Source: Azorhizobium oxalatiphilum
Lineage (GTDB): Bacteria > Pseudomonadota > Alphaproteobacteria > Rhizobiales > Xanthobacteraceae
Direction: 5' to 3'
DNA length: 64,000 bases
NCBI RefSeq assembly: GCF_014635325.1
Contig: NZ_BMCT01000006.1
Coordinates: 186,001-250,000, forward strand
The notes beneath the pieces were generated by a model that ran no database searches, was not told where the DNA came from, and worked only from the letters and a program-made list of their open reading frames with translations. Positions 1-10,908 of this stretch are shown here, piece by piece (within the stretch, counting starts at the first letter, position 1; each line of letters starts with the position of its first letter). The position numbers were made by a program, and so were the translations under genes.

Positions 1-10
1 AGGTTCCGAG

Positions 11-433
11 ATGATCGAGATTTCGCGGCTCATCCGCATTCCGGAAGAGGACATCGAACTGTCCTTCGTGCGCGCCTCCGGGCCGGGCGGGCAGAATGTG
101 AACAAGGTGTCGAGCGCAGTGCAGCTGCGCTTTGATCTGATGGGCTCGCCCTATCTGCCGGAGGGCGTGAAGATGCGCGCCGCCACCGCCGCCGGCAGCC
201 GCCTCACCAAGGAGGGCGTGCTGGTGCTGCATGCCCAGCGCTTCCGCACCCAGGAGCGCAATCGCGAGGATGCCATCGAGCGATTGGTGGAGCTGCTGCG
301 CGCGGCGACCATCGTGGCACCGAAGCGCCGCCCGACCCGCCCCACGCTCGCCTCCAAGGAGCGGCGTCTGTCGGCCAAGGAGCGGCGGGGCTCGGTGAAG
401 AACCTGCGGCGCGGAAAGCCCGATCTCGACTGA
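11..433 (+). CDS. arfB: Alternative ribosome-rescue factor ArfB (YaeJ-type peptidyl-tRNA hydrolase)
   Basis: This 140-residue protein is a stand-alone class I release-factor catalytic domain. ArfB-type proteins enter the empty A site of ribosomes stalled on truncated mRNA and hydrolyse the peptidyl-tRNA. The GGQ motif is at residues 26-28 in the context ASGPGGQNVNKVSSAVQLRFD, the usual ArfB/ICT1 signature. There is no codon-recognition domain, and the last 35 residues are rich in Lys and Arg (KERRLSAKERRGSVKNLRRGK), matching the basic tail that family members place in the mRNA channel. The length fits the family (about 140). The start ATG at 11 follows the purine-rich AGGTTCCGAG. The gene stands alone at the window edge, 35 bp from a parS site. 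A generic release-factor-like annotation is the only realistic alternative. Confidence 0.93.
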   Translation: MIEISRLIRIPEEDIELSFVRASGPGGQNVNKVSSAVQLRFDLMGSPYLPEGVKMRAATAAGSRLTKEGVLVLHAQRFRTQERNREDAIERLVELLRAATIVAPKRRPTRPTLASKERRLSAKERRGSVKNLRRGKPDLD

Positions 434-468
434 GCGGCCGCACCTATCACGCGTCCGTGAAGCCGAAT

Positions 469-484
469 TGTTTCACGTGAAACA
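469..484. promoter_or_regulatory. parS centromere site 1 (perfect)
   Basis: The 16-mer TGTTTCACGTGAAACA is an exact match to the bacterial parS consensus bound by ParB. It is intergenic, between the arfB stop and the diguanylate cyclase stop. A cognate ParB is encoded at 48670-49596. Confidence 0.93.
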
Positions 485-511
485 GGTGGGGCCGAAAGTC
501 CGTAGCCGGCT

Positions 512-2887
512 TCAGGCCGGGGCACGCACGGCCTTGACCGGGTCCACCTTGACGAGCGGGATGACCACGGCGTCCGTGCGCGCGGTCTCCGGCGGCGGCG
601 GCTCGATACGGTTCCGGCCGCTGCTCTTGGCGCGATAGAGCATGCCATCGGCGGCACGCATCAACGCATCCAGCTCGCCCTCCCCGCCCTCCGACTGCAC
701 CAGCCCGGCACTGGCGGTGATCGAGATGGCCGCCTCGCCGAACGGCGTGGTGGTCTCGGCCAGCGTGAGGCGCAGCCGCTCCAGCGGGCCGCGCGCCTCC
801 TCCAGCGAGGTGTGTGTCATCAGCACTGCGAACTCCTCGCCCCCCATGCGGCCGATGATGTCGCTCTCGCGGAGCACCGTGTGGGCCAGAAGGGCGAAAT
901 GCTTCAGCACCGCATCGCCGGCCGCATGGCCGTAGGTGTCGTTGACCCGCTTGAAGTGATCGAGGTCGATGAGCGCCAGCGTCAGGACATGTCCGCGCCG
1001 CCGGGCCAGCGCCAGCTCGCGCCGGGCCAGCGCCTCGAACTGGCGGCGATTGTGCAGGCCGGTCAGGTCATCGGTGGTGGCGCGGGCCTCCAGCTCGCGC
1101 TGCATCTTCTGCCGCTCCACATCCATGTCGAGGGCATGGATGAGCGCGCCCAGCGTCGTCACCAGCGGCTCCAGCAGATCCACCAGATCCTGCTGATAGC
1201 CCTCGGTGGCATTGGCGAGGCCGATCATGCCCACCACCTTGCCGCCGAAGCGGATGGGCAGGCCCAGGAAATTGTCCAGATGCGGATGGCCGGCCGGCGT
1301 GCCCCGCGCCGCGCCATGCAGGGCCGGTCGATTGGTCAGCACCACCTCGTTGCGCGTCACTACATGGCCGAACAGATTGTCCAGCTTGTGGAACTCAAGC
1401 CCGCCCTTCTTCATCTTCTCGCCATGGGCGGCCCGCGCCTCGGCGCTCCAGGAGAGATCCGAAATGGCCGGGATGAGCAGATAGGGATTGCCCTCTGCCG
1501 TGTGGCGCATGACGCCGATGAAGCCGAACTGGCTCTCCGCCACCCGCAGCAGCGGCTCGAACAGGCCGTTGCAGGCGGCCTGGATGTCATGGCTGAACAT
1601 GAAGCTGGCCTGCGCGCTGTTCAGCACCTCCAGCAACTGGCGCTGCTTGGTGCGCTGGAGTTCGTCGCGCTTGTGCTCGGAAATGTCGATCATGGTGCCG
1701 ACGATGCGCAGCGGCGCCCCATCGGCGAACCGCTCCACCACCTTGCCGAAGGACTGCATCCAGACGAAATGCCGGTCCTTGTGGCGCATGCGGTATTCGA
1801 GCTTCACAAAGTCCGGCGCCGGCACCACGCCCCTGATCTTGCGCTCCACGCGGGGGCGGTCGAACGGGTGGATCATGGACAGCCAGGTGTCCACATGCGT
1901 GTCGATCTCCACCGCCCGAAAGCCCAGGGTCGCTGCCGTGCGGTCGTCGATGATGCGTTCGTCGGTGGCCAGATTGAGATCGAACACACCGATATTGGCC
2001 GCCTCCACCGCCATGGACAGGCGCTCGCGCACCAGCGCATTGGCCTGCTCCAGCCGCTTCTGGTGGGTCTCGTCCAGCAGATAGGCGAAGATCAGCCGCT
2101 CGCTGGTGTGGGCGAGCGCGGGGGTCTGGCTGGTCTGGCGGATCCAGCGCATGCCGTGCTGAGTGGGAACGCGGAAGGTGAGATCGATGTTCAGCAGCGA
2201 GGCCTCGATATGCCCGTGCATGGCGAGGCGGAAATCCTCCTGATCATCGGGATGGATGATGCGCTCGAACGAGCCGCCCTCCTTCAGCGCCTGCAACTGC
2301 TCGGTGCCAATGACCCGGCCGAGATTGTCCGAGGCATAGACCAGCGGCAGACCCCGCTCGGCCTTCCAGATGACGGCGCCGGTGGGCCCGTTGGCCAGCA
2401 TGGCGCGCTCGTTCAGCACATCCTGCGCCTGCCCGCGCTGCTGGAACAGCTCGCCCAACAGCCGGGCGAAGGTCTCCAGCAGGGCGGTGTCCTTCGGCCG
2501 CCAGTCCGGCCGGGGCGCGGGATCGGTGAGGGCAAGGGTGCCGAAGGGAATGGCGCCGCCGGCCCGCAGGGGGGCTGCCGCATAGAAACCGGTGTCGCCC
2601 GCCTCGAAGCCGGCAAAGCCCGCCGTATCCGGCAGGATGCGCACCTGCGCCGGATTGGCGGCGCGCTGGCGCAGCCGGTCCTCGCCAAGGGAGACATCCT
2701 CCGCATCGCTGGCCGCCAGCACATGGGGGCGTGCCTCGCCGAGGATCGCGATGTGCGCGGCCTTTACCTCGAAGGCATCCGCAACGCGGACGACAAAGTC
2801 ACGCAAAGCGGTGAGGAAGTCCTCGCCGAGGGCTTCCTCTAGATGCATTCCACGCAGATAGGCGATGCGGCTGGAGACGGAATCCAT
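512..2887 (-). CDS. Diguanylate cyclase with GAF and PAS sensor domains
   Basis: This 791-residue cytosolic sensor would make c-di-GMP. In order it shows an N-terminal GAF-like region (about 15-150), a PAS domain (about 165-280), a second PAS with PAC end (about 285-405, ending in GTMIDISEHKR), a GAF domain (about 425-600) and a C-terminal GGDEF domain. The active-site motif is GGEEF at 682-686, preceded by RESD at 673-676, the RxxD inhibitory I-site at the correct spacing, so an active, feedback-inhibited cyclase is predicted. No EAL or HD-GYP domain is present. No transmembrane segment is visible. The ligand is unknown. There is no good ribosome-binding site before the start used here, and a 16-bp palindrome sits 4 nt upstream; Met14 (2848) is an alternative start. 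Confidence 0.9.
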   Translation of the reverse strand: MDSVSSRIAYLRGMHLEEALGEDFLTALRDFVVRVADAFEVKAAHIAILGEARPHVLAASDAEDVSLGEDRLRQRAANPAQVRILPDTAGFAGFEAGDTGFYAAAPLRAGGAIPFGTLALTDPAPRPDWRPKDTALLETFARLLGELFQQRGQAQDVLNERAMLANGPTGAVIWKAERGLPLVYASDNLGRVIGTEQLQALKEGGSFERIIHPDDQEDFRLAMHGHIEASLLNIDLTFRVPTQHGMRWIRQTSQTPALAHTSERLIFAYLLDETHQKRLEQANALVRERLSMAVEAANIGVFDLNLATDERIIDDRTAATLGFRAVEIDTHVDTWLSMIHPFDRPRVERKIRGVVPAPDFVKLEYRMRHKDRHFVWMQSFGKVVERFADGAPLRIVGTMIDISEHKRDELQRTKQRQLLEVLNSAQASFMFSHDIQAACNGLFEPLLRVAESQFGFIGVMRHTAEGNPYLLIPAISDLSWSAEARAAHGEKMKKGGLEFHKLDNLFGHVVTRNEVVLTNRPALHGAARGTPAGHPHLDNFLGLPIRFGGKVVGMIGLANATEGYQQDLVDLLEPLVTTLGALIHALDMDVERQKMQRELEARATTDDLTGLHNRRQFEALARRELALARRRGHVLTLALIDLDHFKRVNDTYGHAAGDAVLKHFALLAHTVLRESDIIGRMGGEEFAVLMTHTSLEEARGPLERLRLTLAETTTPFGEAAISITASAGLVQSEGGEGELDALMRAADGMLYRAKSSGRNRIEPPPPETARTDAVVIPLVKVDPVKAVRAPA

Positions 2888-2891
2888 TGCT

Positions 2892-2907
2892 TACAATCTT
2901 GATTGTA
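2892..2907. promoter_or_regulatory. Palindrome abutting the diguanylate cyclase start
   Basis: TACAATC-TT-GATTGTA has perfect 7-bp arms and lies in an AT-rich leader just upstream of the start codon at 2887. It could be a repressor operator or an RNA hairpin masking initiation. No regulator can be named from the sequence. Confidence 0.4.
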
Positions 2908-3042
2908 TAATTCGTCTTTACACCTATAAATTTTACGTGAGGGCACACGGCAGGCAATGCGCCCATCGTCTGAGTCAGGTCCAAAGCGGCGGGATTCGGC
3001 CGAATCCGGCGGTAGCCGGTGGGGAATAGATGCCGTTTGGGA

Positions 3043-3058
3043 TGTTTCACGTGAAACA
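3043..3058. promoter_or_regulatory. parS centromere site 2 (perfect)
   Basis: TGTTTCACGTGAAACA is an exact parS match between the diguanylate cyclase promoter region and the 3' end of mnmE. It is 32 bp from parS site 3. Confidence 0.94.
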
Positions 3059-3090
3059 GGTCGATTTTCGCCATTGGAGGGGTCCGCACC

Positions 3091-3106
3091 TGTTTCACGT
3101 GAAACA
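3091..3106. promoter_or_regulatory. parS centromere site 3 (perfect)
   Basis: TGTTTCACGTGAAACA is an exact parS match, 42 bp beyond the mnmE stop codon. With site 2 it has a 48-bp centre-to-centre spacing, just over four helical turns. Confidence 0.94.
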
Positions 3107-3148
3107 GGTCGCCCGCCCGTCCAGCTCCAGCCTGTTGTCCCGCAACGC

Positions 3149-4462
3149 TTACTTGCCGATGCAGAAGGTACGGAACAGCGCGTCGAGCACGTCCTCCACA
3201 TCCACCCGCCCCACCACCTGATCGAGCGCCCGCGCCGCGAGGCGCAGATGCTCCGCCAGCAGATCCTCGTCGCCGGAAGCGATGGACAGCGCCAGATCCA
3301 GTTCGGCCAGCGCCTCGGCCAGCGCATGCCGCTGCCGCGCCCGCGTCACCAGTGCCGGCTCGCCGCCACCAAGGGAGGCCGCCCGCCGCTCGATCTCCGC
3401 GATCAGCTCCTCCAGCCCCTCGCCGGTGATGGCCGAGATGGCGAAGCCGTCGCCCTCCCCCGCCCCGTCTTGTGTCCCGGCATCCACCTTGGTGCGCACC
3501 ACAAGCGCGCCGGGAAGATCGTCCGGCGGCGGTGCGCCGGTGTCGGAGAGCCAGAGCACCAGATCGGCGGCGGCGGCGCGGGCGCGGGCGCGGCGCACGC
3601 CTTCCGCCTCCACCACGTCGTCGGTCTCGCGCAGGCCGGCGGTGTCGATCAGCGTCACAGCTTGGCCGGCCAGCTGGAGATGCACCTCCAGCACGTCGCG
3701 CGTGGTGCCGGGGATGGCCGAGACGATCGCCGCTTCGCGCCCCGCCAGCCGGTTCAGCAAGGTGGACTTGCCCGCATTGGGCGGGCCGGCAATGGCGATG
3801 GCGAGCCCGTCGCGCACCCGCTCGCCGCGCGCCGCATCGGCGATGGCGGCGGCAAGTTCCGCCCGCAGCAGACGTGTCTCATTAAGTGCCGGGCCGGTGA
3901 GGTCTTCCGGCACGTCGGCCTCGTCGGAAAAGTCGATGGTGGCTTCCACCAGCGCCAGAGCCCGGATCAACCGCTCGCGCCAGCCGGCCACGGCGCGGGA
4001 CAGGGCACCGGCGGATTGGGCCAGCGCCTGCCGGCGCTGTGCCTCACTCTCGGCGGCGATGAGGTCGGCAAGGCCCTCCACTTCGGCCAGATCCATCTTG
4101 CCGTTGGCATGGGCGCGCCGGGTGTATTCGCCCGGCAGCGCGGGCCGGAAGCCCGGCAGTTCCCCGAGCGCACCCAGCACAGCCGCCACCACGGCGGGAC
4201 CGCCATGCAGATGCAGCTCCACCAGATCCTCCCCCGTGGCGCTGCGCGGTCCGGGGAAGAACAGCACCAGCGCCCGATCCAGCAGATCTCCGCTTTCCGG
4301 ATGCCGGAGCGCCGCATAGCGCGCCACCCGCGCCGGGGGCACCACGCCGGCAAGACTGAGCGCCGCCTGCCTGGCATCGCGGCCAGACACCCGCACCAGC
4401 GCCACGCCGGACGGGAGGCGGCCACTGGAAAGGGCGAAAATGGTGTCGGAAGAGCGCGGCAT
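3149..4462 (-). CDS. mnmE: tRNA modification GTPase MnmE (TrmE)
   Basis: MnmE works with MnmG to install the 5-(carboxymethyl)aminomethyl group on wobble U34 of certain tRNAs. The 437-residue protein has the N-terminal formyl-THF-binding domain (1-118), a helical domain and an inserted G domain. The P-loop GPPNAGKST is at 226-234, the switch TTRD at 253-256 and DTAG at 273-276. The C-terminus FCIGK supplies the catalytic Cys of the CxGK motif. The G4 box reads TKVD rather than NKxD. Length is normal for the family. MnmG, usually the next gene in alphaproteobacteria, is 40 kb away at 44326 and in the opposite orientation. Downstream lie two parS sites. Confidence 0.97.
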   Translation of the reverse strand: MPRSSDTIFALSSGRLPSGVALVRVSGRDARQAALSLAGVVPPARVARYAALRHPESGDLLDRALVLFFPGPRSATGEDLVELHLHGGPAVVAAVLGALGELPGFRPALPGEYTRRAHANGKMDLAEVEGLADLIAAESEAQRRQALAQSAGALSRAVAGWRERLIRALALVEATIDFSDEADVPEDLTGPALNETRLLRAELAAAIADAARGERVRDGLAIAIAGPPNAGKSTLLNRLAGREAAIVSAIPGTTRDVLEVHLQLAGQAVTLIDTAGLRETDDVVEAEGVRRARARAAAADLVLWLSDTGAPPPDDLPGALVVRTKVDAGTQDGAGEGDGFAISAITGEGLEELIAEIERRAASLGGGEPALVTRARQRHALAEALAELDLALSIASGDEDLLAEHLRLAARALDQVVGRVDVEDVLDALFRTFCIGK

Positions 4463-4521
4463 CCCTATATAGCCTTGAACCTGATTTGACGGGCCGACTG
4501 GCCCCGCAGCAACGGAGCCGG

Positions 4522-6540
<2,019 letters not shown>

Positions 6541-6833
6541 CGGGCGCCGGATGAGGTATTTGCCCGACGAAAAGCGGAGAGCGGCCGGAAACGGCCCTCT
6601 CCCACTTTGATAGCTGGCAATTCAGAAGTGATAGCCCCTCAGATCGCTTCAGAGCGTCACTGGCGGGCGTTTTCCTTTTTATGAAGAATGGATCGGACAA
6701 CACCCTGAAACGCCACCAGAACGCATCTGGCGAGGTCGATTTTTCAGTGGTGTTTTAGAAAATTTCGCAATTTCTGGTTGATTTTCAATACCGGAACGAT
6801 CGCGTGGTTACGCACCCGCTCCCGCACCGTGCG

Positions 6834-6848
6834 TTAATCAATCATTAA
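6834..6848. promoter_or_regulatory. CtrA-type motif TTAA-N7-TTAA
   Basis: TTAATCAATCATTAA matches the full CtrA consensus TTAA-N7-TTAA and is followed by an AT-rich tract with promoter-like character (CTTAAATATACG). No protein gene begins within 1 kb on the plus strand. It lies about 3.8 kb from the CtrA motifs in oriC. Confidence 0.5.
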
Positions 6849-6902
6849 CCACACTGATTTTTCGCTTAAATATACGCTCCCACATTCCGGGGCAGACCTG
6901 CT

Positions 6903-7052
6903 CGTCATGGCCCGTCTTGATCCGGCCATCCACGTCCATCCGTCGGAAGGGTCGGATCGACGAAAAGGCGAACGGCAATTGCGGAGCTGGATATCCTGTC
7001 GGCCGCTATCGGCCCGACGTGGATGGCCGGATCAAGTCCGGCCATGACGATG
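6903..7052. repeat. 'MAGLDPAIH' palindromic repeat, inverted pair
   Basis: Two inverted units, at about 6904-6934 (TCATGGCCCGTCTTGATCCG...) and 7016-7050 (its reverse complement, ...CAAGTCCGGCCATGACGA), flank about 80 bp. When translated they give M-A-x-L-D-P-A-I-H, a well-known intergenic repeat pattern of Rhizobiales. A second pair is at 20459-20570. Confidence 0.75.
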
Positions 7053-7179
7053 CTCTGTGAGATCGGCGTCAGCGAGCGTCTCGGGAACCTCCGCTGATCA
7101 CGCCGGGTCCCGCAGCTCCCCATTCTGACCCTCCCCCCTCCCCGTCTCGCTGCCCCCTTCCTCCCCACCCCCCGAAACG

Positions 7180-7211
7180 AAAAACGCGCCCCCGGTTTCC
7201 CGGGAGCGCGT
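7180..7211 (-). terminator. Rho-independent terminator of rho
   Basis: Read on the minus strand, the arms 7200-7210 and 7185-7195 form an 11-bp G+C-rich stem with one mismatch and a GAAA loop, followed by TTTTTCG. It lies 47 bp downstream of the rho stop codon. Confidence 0.8.
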
Positions 7212-7257
7212 CTGATCATCCGATCATCAACAGCGGAGGCGTGAAGCCCCCGGCGGA

Positions 7258-8529
<1,272 letters not shown>

Positions 8530-8789
8530 TGGGGAAAGCCTCGAAATATTGGGTGTGCCCTAGGGGATTCCGCGCCGGGAAAAGTCCGAAAAGGCAGAGA
8601 TGGGAGGGGATCGCAGGTCTTCAGGCAGAAACAGCAGGTTTCAACCTGACGCGCTCAGCCGATCTCATGACGTGATCGGCAATCGGCAGCGCCGCCTGCG
8701 TTGTAGGAAGCGATAGCACAATACCGGAACAGGCCAGCCCCGCGCAAGTCCCCCCGCTGGATCGGTTCCAAATGGCGAAACCTGAACGC

Positions 8790-9212
8790 TCAGAAGGGTT
8801 TCACGATCACCAGTATGACGATGCCCACCATCAGCAGCGCCGGCACCTCGTTCATGATGCGATAGTATCGCTCGCTATGCCGGTTCTTGTCGGCCGCGAA
8901 GTCCTTCACCCAGCGCACGATCATGCCATGCACGCCGGACAGGATGAAGACCAGCAATAGCTTGCCATGCAACCAGCCGGATTTGATCCAGCCGCCCTCA
9001 TAGATGAGATAAACGCCCGCCAGCCAGGCCACGATCATGGCCGGATTGCAGATGCCCTTGAGCAGCCGGCGTTCCATGATCTTGAACGTCTCGGACTGCA
9101 CGGAGCCGACCTCGGCCTTGCAGTGATAGACCATGAGCCGCGGCAGATAGAGCATGGCCGCCATCCAGGAGATGACCGCCATCACATGCAGGGCCTTGAT
9201 CCACTCGTACAT
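8790..9212 (-). CDS. hemJ: Protoporphyrinogen IX oxidase HemJ
   Basis: HemJ is the membrane-embedded, oxygen-independent protoporphyrinogen oxidase that replaces HemG/HemY in most alphaproteobacteria. The 140-residue protein starts MYEWIKALHVMAVISWMA, with the conserved His9, and continues with LYLPRLMVYH and IMVxxL-like helices; about four membrane helices are visible, ending VPALLMVGIVILVIVKPF. The start at 9212 has GGGAG 7 nt upstream and gives the family length; an ATG eight codons further upstream (9236) was not used. It lies between rho and hemE on the same strand, consistent with haem synthesis. Confidence 0.92.
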   Translation of the reverse strand: MYEWIKALHVMAVISWMAAMLYLPRLMVYHCKAEVGSVQSETFKIMERRLLKGICNPAMIVAWLAGVYLIYEGGWIKSGWLHGKLLLVFILSGVHGMIVRWVKDFAADKNRHSERYYRIMNEVPALLMVGIVILVIVKPF

Positions 9213-9519
9213 GCCAGCTCCCGTCGCCTCCGCCACCTGCGGATGCGGTCAATCATTGTTCGGCGCAAAGCCGGATCGGCTCGGATTGAGCCAATCCGAA
9301 CCGTATATGCGCGCCTGAAACGTGCTCCAGCCGCCGGGCCTGCCCATCCGAGGCCGAAACCGAAGCTCGGAACTTAAGGGCAGTGGTCCGCCACCCGGCG
9401 GGCCATCAGTCAGCGCAGAAGACCGTCGGCGGCGATAGGGGACTCCGACGCGTCGTCCCCATCGTCCCCGTTATACCCGTTCCAGCCTGTGCGTGCCGTC
9501 ACCGTGCGACGGCTAAGAG
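9213..9519. other. 307-bp intergenic region hemJ-hemE
   Basis: The G+C-rich spacer between the hemE stop and the hemJ start, both on the minus strand, shows no gene, strong hairpin terminator or recognisable repeat. Confidence 0.6.
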
Positions 9520-10566
9520 TCACAGCTTTTCCCGCGCCTTTTCCACAAGCTTTTCCACATGCGCGATGGGGGTCTCCGGCTTGATGCCGTGACCCAGATT
9601 CATGATGTGGGGAATGCCCTCAAAATCCCTGCGGATATTGAGAATCTGCTCTTCCAGCTGGGGGCCGCCGGCGATCAGCCGCAGGGGGTCCAGATTGCCC
9701 TGGATGGCGACCTTATCCCCAAGGCGGGCTTTTGCGGCCTTCCGGTCGACCGTCCAGTCGATGCCGATGCCGTTCAGCTTCAGATCGGCGATCTGTTCGA
9801 GGGCTTCCAGCGTGGCGCCGCGCGGAAAAGCGATGATCCGGGCGTTGCGATGGGTCTGGCGCAGACCGTTGACGATCTGGCGCAGCGGCCGGATGCACCA
9901 GCGCTCGAACATCTCCGGGTCCAGCACGCCGGCCCAGGTGTCGAAAATCTGCACCGCATCGGCGCCCGCATCGATCTGCGCGCCCAGATGCCGGATGGAG
10001 GCTTCCACCAGCCGGTCCATCAGCGCGTCGAACAGATCGGGATCCTTCAGCGCCATCATGCGCGCCGGCCCCTGATCGTCCGTGCCCCGACCGGCCACCA
10101 TGTAGGTCGCCACCGTCCAGGGCGCGCCGCAGAAGCCGATCAGCGCGGTCTCATCCGGCAATTCGCCGGCCACGCGGGTGATGGCCTCGTAGACCGGCTG
10201 CACCTTCGCCGGGTCCAGCAGCTGGCGCAGATTGTCGATGCGATCGCGGGTGGTGATGGTCTCCAACCGAGGCCCTTCGCCGGCTTCGAAGCGCACGTCC
10301 ACGCCGAGCGCGTGGGGAACCACGAGGATGTCCGAAAAGATGATGGCCGCATCAAAGCCGAAGCGGCGGATCGGCTGGAGCGTTACCTCGGCAGCCATTT
10401 CGGGATTGTAGCAGAGGGTGAGGAAATCGCCGGCCTTCGCTCGGACCTCGCGATATTCCGGCAGGTAGCGGCCAGCCTGCCGCATCATCCAGAGCGGGGG
10501 CGTCGGCTGTGCGAAGCCATCCAGCGTGTTCAGGAAGGGAGAGGCCTTCGCCCGCGGTTCGCTCAT
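9520..10566 (-). CDS. hemE: Uroporphyrinogen decarboxylase HemE
   Basis: HemE decarboxylates uroporphyrinogen III to coproporphyrinogen III in the cytosol. The protein (348 residues) has the signature LWMMRQAGRYLPEYREVR near the N-terminus, with the substrate-binding Arg residues, then FSDILVVPHALG, GFCGAPWTVATYMVAGRG and IQGNLDP. Length matches the family. The start is ambiguous: ATG 10566 is used here, but GTG codons at 10572 and 10578 lie in the same frame, and AGAAGG is 6 nt upstream of GTG 10572, so initiation there is plausible. The upstream region is the candidate oriC, the location known for Caulobacter and Sinorhizobium. Confidence 0.96.
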   Translation of the reverse strand: MSEPRAKASPFLNTLDGFAQPTPPLWMMRQAGRYLPEYREVRAKAGDFLTLCYNPEMAAEVTLQPIRRFGFDAAIIFSDILVVPHALGVDVRFEAGEGPRLETITTRDRIDNLRQLLDPAKVQPVYEAITRVAGELPDETALIGFCGAPWTVATYMVAGRGTDDQGPARMMALKDPDLFDALMDRLVEASIRHLGAQIDAGADAVQIFDTWAGVLDPEMFERWCIRPLRQIVNGLRQTHRNARIIAFPRGATLEALEQIADLKLNGIGIDWTVDRKAAKARLGDKVAIQGNLDPLRLIAGGPQLEEQILNIRRDFEGIPHIMNLGHGIKPETPIAHVEKLVEKAREKL

Positions 10567-10623
10567 GCCCACACACACCCTTCTTAAAACCAGATTCTTT
10601 TAGAAATGAGAGTCTTTAGTGTC

Positions 10624-10638
10624 TTAAGCGTTGATTAA
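10624..10638. promoter_or_regulatory. CtrA-type motif in oriC (1)
   Basis: TTAAGCGTTGATTAA is a perfect TTAA-N7-TTAA. It borders the AT-rich stretch of the candidate origin, where bound CtrA would be expected to repress initiation by analogy with Caulobacter. Confidence 0.65.
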
Positions 10639-10727
10639 CTATTCGCGCGGCGATCGACAACCGATCCACAGGCAGACACGAAAGCGCACCCCCATTCCAG
10701 ACGCCGCGAACAGGGCTCTGGAGCCGG

Positions 10728-10742
10728 TTAACAAAAGGTTAA
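10728..10742. promoter_or_regulatory. CtrA-type motif in oriC (2)
   Basis: TTAACAAAAGGTTAA is a perfect TTAA-N7-TTAA, and the right half continues as TTAACCAT, the other common CtrA half-site form. It sits mid-way between the AT-rich tract and the DnaA-box-like cluster. Confidence 0.68.
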
Positions 10743-10812
10743 CCATGCGCGTCCGGGCGCTATCCCCACTCGCCCACAGTGGACGGCGGATTCGTGTCCA
10801 CACGAGTCTCTT

Positions 10813-10821
10813 TGTGGATGA
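10813..10821 (-). promoter_or_regulatory. DnaA box (best match in oriC)
   Basis: TGTGGATGA on the plus strand reads TCATCCACA on the minus strand, one mismatch from the TTATCCACA consensus. Confidence 0.6.
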
Positions 10822-10908
10822 GAATGCCCGTGATTCACCGGGTCAGCTTGCATGGGGGGTGAGGGCGTGTCTTCCTGCACATGCCGTCCACAGACCGGTG
10901 GAGAAGTC

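Larger units (their letters stand above)
6541..7257. other. 717-bp intergenic region with repeats, CtrA motif and terminator
   Basis: No credible gene was found here. The first 350 bp are AT-rich (about 42% G+C in the hand-counted line 6721-6780) and hold a full CtrA-type motif at 6834. They are followed by a 'MAGLDPAIH' inverted pair (6903-7052), a C-rich stretch and the rho terminator. A small RNA in the AT-rich part is possible but unproven. Confidence 0.6.
10579..10908. other. oriC: Candidate chromosomal replication origin oriC
   Basis: The region lies between divergent hemE and PPSR genes, where oriC is found in Caulobacter crescentus and Sinorhizobium meliloti. Positions 10581-10640 are about 30% G+C by hand count, a possible unwinding element. 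Two perfect CtrA motifs are present (10624, 10728). DnaA-box-like 9-mers are at 10813-10821 (reverse strand TCATCCACA, one mismatch to TTATCCACA) and, with two mismatches, at 10662, 10760 and 10794. Five GANTC sites (10593, 10610, 10789, 10804, 10832) lie within 245 bp. Nothing was tested experimentally. Confidence 0.8.

Noticed and set aside
812-2842. Long open frame on the plus strand opposite the diguanylate cyclase
   Set aside because: It is a mirror of a well-recognised gene in high-G+C DNA; its protein is His/Gln/Gly-rich with no family resemblance.
10852-10908. N-terminal extension of the PPSR gene to 10852
   Set aside because: It is Cys/Gly-rich, not family-like, lies in the candidate origin, and a GTG with GGAGAAG is at 10909.
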